Assembly (NCBI GenBank): GCA_013397455.1
Contig: VYZB01000290.1
Location: 865,316 to 929,315, forward strand
Reading direction: 5' to 3'
Length of the DNA stretch: 64,000 bases
DNA from: Crotophaga sulcirostris
Taxonomy: Eukaryota > Chordata > Aves > Cuculiformes > Crotophagidae
Positions 60,701-64,000 of the stretch are shown here, one piece after another; position 1 is the stretch's first letter, and every line of letters begins with the position of its first letter. A model generated the notes under the pieces. That model worked only from the letters and a program-made list of their open reading frames with translations. It had not been told where the DNA came from and did not search any database. Made by a program: the position numbers and the translations under genes.

Positions 60701-63700
60701 TATTTTTCTGTCTTATGAGGTGGCAGAAATGAGTAATAAGGATAGCAATGTGAAGTCCTTTGTCTGGAAGAAATCAATTATGTAGTTCAAGAAATTCTTC
60801 TGCATATGAGTCTTTATCTGTATTTTTAAGACTTTAGGTGATGGGTTTTTTTGAAACCAAGTTGGAGAATAAAAAGTTAATTACTTTTTTTTTTTTAATT
60901 ACATCTAAGTCTATCGAATGTGTAAACAGAAAAAACAAACTATACACAGGAAACTTTAAAAGTCATTAGATCTTGATAGTGTTCATATGTGAAATAAAAC
61001 AGAATGGAGAGAGGGGGTTTTATCTTCATCTTTTTAAAAAATTTCTCATAATAGCAAGTTCATATTAAATATATGTAGAAAATACCATTACTTCTACCGT
61101 AGTGCTCTTGGTTTCCTTTTTTCTTGCCTGGTCTCAGATAACCATATTCAGTAATATAAATGAGCTTGGAAATTGAAGAAATAATAATTTTGTTTTTATA
61201 ATAAATCATTTATTTTCCATGTTGGATTTCAACCAAGTTGTAAAACAGAGATGGATAATGATCTCAGGGAATTTGCAGCATAATTACTCGATCGTGTCTC
61301 CAGCTCCTGTAAATTTTGAGGGAGAAAACTTACAAGTATGTTGCATAGTCTTCAGAATGGCCAGTTTTCTAGTGATGTCCCTGTTGTTGAAGGTTGAATG
61401 CATGTAGGATCTTAAATAGCTAAAAGTGGCTCTACGAAACACTAAAATGTAGTGGCATCCCTAGAAGTTCTGCTATTCTGACATGGGGTTTTGTTTGGTT
61501 TTTTTTTGTTTTTAAAAAAGTATTTTAGGACTTCACTCTGTAATGTCTGTAACAGCAAAACATCATGGGTATCTGGAATTGCAAATATTGACCCTAGTGC
61601 CACAAAGGCTTAATCACGTGCTCTACTTTGACCCATAAATAGTCACAGAGGCTTCTGTGAAACTAACAGAGACAACTAAAAAGTCTTTTCAGAACAGAGA
61701 CTCGCTCTCATTTTGCTCTTAAAAAAACCCTGGTGCTGGATCCTGCCAGGTAGATGAGTTTTCAGGTTTGTGACCCCTCTTGTTGACAGCAGTGGAAATG
61801 TGTGCTTTGAAACTGGTGTGGGAGACTTTTGCTTTGGGGAGAATTGAGAGACTGGGATTCGGGAGCTTTGGCCTTGGGTGATGCTGGTATCTCAGCATCC
61901 AGGGTTGTGCTCTTGTGTGATCCCCCTTTCCTCCTTGCCTGGTGTGTTTTTAGCTCTTGCCAGTGTGGCTGTCTTTGACAATGTCTGCCGCCTAAGATTA
62001 ACTGATATGCATCCTCAAATAACGCATGTTTGACAAACTGGTGTTCTCTTGTATTAGGGTTCAGTGCATTGAGTGAGATGAAATGTGTCAAATGCACTGA
62101 AAATTATTACTAAAAGGCAACAAGAAGAGGGGAAAAGCAGCCTGCTAATGCCACTGACAAAGGATGATGCAGGACTGATTCACAGCATGTTAATTTCAAA
62201 TGCCTCTCCATCTTTCTTTTCTTCTTAGACTGTCTACAATTTATTAATATAATTATTGCCTCAACTGACATCTTGTGGATTAAGGACTTGTAGATACGAA
62301 GAAAGCTGTACAAACATGTTTAGTTAAGTAACAAATCAAAATCCTTTCAAAGGCCAAGAAAACCTGCCCCCGTTCTGGTCTTCTAATAAACATCAAACTT
62401 AAAGCAAAAATAGTAACAAGTCTTGGCTGGTGCCAGTGATATTCTGCGAGAAGGGGAAGCCTTTTTTACAAATGAGGGGATTTAAATGTTTAATGCATCA
62501 GAGGTGTTTCAGAGGTGATGCATGAGCCTAGAAAACCATGCAGGTAGTGTTTTAAAGCTTCTATTAGCGCAAAGCAGTTGAAGTCCTTTTAGCATGCAAC
62601 ATTTGTGAGCTCTTCAAGACTTGTGGAATTTCAGAAAGAATGAAACTTTAAGTAGAGGCCCCTCCTCATAGCATTTCTTTTTAGCACTTATTTCTCTCCT
62701 TGCCTCACCGTTTTTTTCTAATTGTCTCACATTGTGTAGTATTAAACATTTCTTTATTTTGTTTTAATTGGAGTGGCAGAAATCCAAAATCGCTAGGTCA
62801 TGTCTGCTACCTTGAAAAATTACAGGGGAGTTCTTTTCACAATGGTACTGTTGCCCTTGTATCTATTAAAGTTACAGCACTCACCAGCCTCTGGAGCTAG
62901 TGTGTTGCTTGCTTGAAGGTCAGTGGCCTGTTCGTTTTGCTGATACCTCAGCAGACTGCAAACAAAATGTCAGAGGTTTCTGTAGAATTGATGTGCTTTT
63001 GAAAGAGTTTAATTGCTAACAAGAAAAGCATATTTCCCGATGAAGAAGCAGATGTTGTTAAGCACTAAATGCTGTTGCTGGAAATGATGCAGAGCCCGCT
63101 ATCTGCTGTGAGAGATAATGCAGCATCTTTTGATGGGAAAGGTAACTTTTAGCATTTGATTGTATAATGAAGTTACTTTGAATGGAACTTTACGTGAGAG
63201 TTTAAGACTAAGATGATATAAATGTCACTTATTTTGACAGGCTACTTAAAATTCCCTGTTTATTACTTTAACTACATCATTTTAGTTGTCACTGTCAAGA
63301 CTATGAAAGAAGACTTAGTCAGGAAATGAAATGAAGTAACAGAATTTAGAGTAAAGATCTGGGTAGCTGTGTGTTAGTGTTTGCAGGGTGTCACTGCACC
63401 TGTTAAATTTGAAGCTGAAATCCTGTGTTTTGTACAAAACCAGGCATGCTGCTATAAATGTAGTCTCCAAAAGCCAAAGTAAAAATTAAAGTTTTGATAA
63501 GAGTGTGTTTCTATGCAGGGGACAGGCTTCCTTCCTCTCCATGGCACCTCCCACCCTAATGGGTGTTGCAGTCCTATGGTTTAAATGCCTTAGGTTAACC
63601 CCTAGCTCTACACAATGGAAATACTAGAGAAAAGTGACATCCGTTGGGATTTTGCTCTGAAGACTTGGATGTCTACACCCAATTTAATAGCCTTTCTTGT

Positions 63701-64000
63701 GCTTCTGTCTACCTGTCTTTTCATTTTAACTGCAGGTGATTTGGAAATCAGGAAGTTTTTACAGTAGTTGTGGGAGTAACTCAGATGGCCATTTGAGTCT
63801 GGCTTTTTGGATGTTATAAAGGCTTGGAAAGTATGTCTTATGATGTTTGTTCTGGTATTGTGCTTATTAGGTTGTTTGTGACATGGAGTGTTTGCAATGG
63901 GAACTGTAGCGCTGTTGAAGATTAGGACCCTTCCTTGGCAGAAATCATGGTGTACCTGGGTGTCTCTGTCACTGAACGAGAAGTGAAGTAGCTTAACTAG
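57728..64000 (+). other. VPS41: VPS41 intron 4, 5' part
   Basis: It starts with GTAAGT and runs off the window. AT-rich with one antisense CR1-like end (60019-60276). I searched for the expected continuation of the protein (SPVKINQ-like) and saw none. A chance CCTGTTAAATTTGAAGCTG at about 63399 is not in that context. Confidence 0.85.
60019..60276 (-). mobile_element. CR1-like 3' end, antisense, in intron 4
   Basis: On the plus strand: TATCACACAGTATCACAG, a decayed tail array; then AAGGTTGGAAAGGACCTTTGAGATTGAGT; a variable ACACTAACACCAACACC stretch; CACTAAGTGCCTTATCCAAT; CCGCCACCTCCCTGAGCAG and CATTCCAATGGCCAATCACC; and finally CTAATATCAAGCCTAAACC with CTCCCCTGA. This is the reverse complement of a CR1-type terminus of a family distinct from those at the promoter. 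Confidence 0.8.

Noticed and set aside
63390..63425. CCTGTTAAATTTGAAGCTG considered as VPS41 exon 5 (PVK...)
   Set aside because: The residues after PVK do not match the conserved family sequence and there is no matching acceptor or donor.

Overview
This window is vertebrate nuclear DNA, almost certainly avian. Intron-split coding sequence with GT/AG borders rules out a prokaryote. Repeats are dominated by CR1 LINE 3' ends carrying the bird-type ATTCTATG tail, alongside older CR1 of the turtle/crocodile kind. Only one gene can be supported: the 5' part of VPS41, a subunit of the HOPS endosome-lysosome tethering complex, on the + strand. Four coding exons (37518-37538, 41536-41574, 54577-54684, 57650-57727) encode the first 82 residues, all joined in phase 0. 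The window ends inside intron 4.

Layout. 1-36.6 kb is upstream intergenic DNA, mostly AT-rich and without recognisable exons. It holds GC-rich blocks at 5.8-6.3 kb and 7.85-9.06 kb, the second containing a degenerate tandem repeat of about 180 bp. At 9.08-10.77 kb lies a rearranged CR1 whose architecture fits a 5' inversion (twin priming), itself carrying a later nested CR1 end. Further repeats are a MIR-like SINE fragment (25.5 kb), a CR1 3' end (29.4 kb) and two ancient CR1 relics (32.1 and 35.1 kb). At 36.6-37.4 kb two sense CR1 ends lie in tandem, and the second stops only about 115 bp before the VPS41 start codon.

37.44-37.8 kb is the VPS41 CpG-island promoter. A near-consensus ZNF143-type motif lies 54 bp upstream of the ATG, and a YY1/ETS-like composite overlaps the ATG. 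37.54-64 kb is VPS41: intron 1 (4.0 kb, with a CR1 flanked by 70-bp direct repeats and a G-quadruplex-prone tract), intron 2 (13.0 kb), intron 3 (3.0 kb) and the start of intron 4 (over 6.2 kb, with one antisense CR1-like end).

Nearly all other open reading frames are short chance frames, low-complexity frames or repeat frames. I found no tRNA, rRNA, CRISPR or recognisable complete transposon, and no evidence for a new multi-gene system. The interesting material is repeat architecture and promoter structure. Repeat family names rest on recognition by eye, not on a database search.
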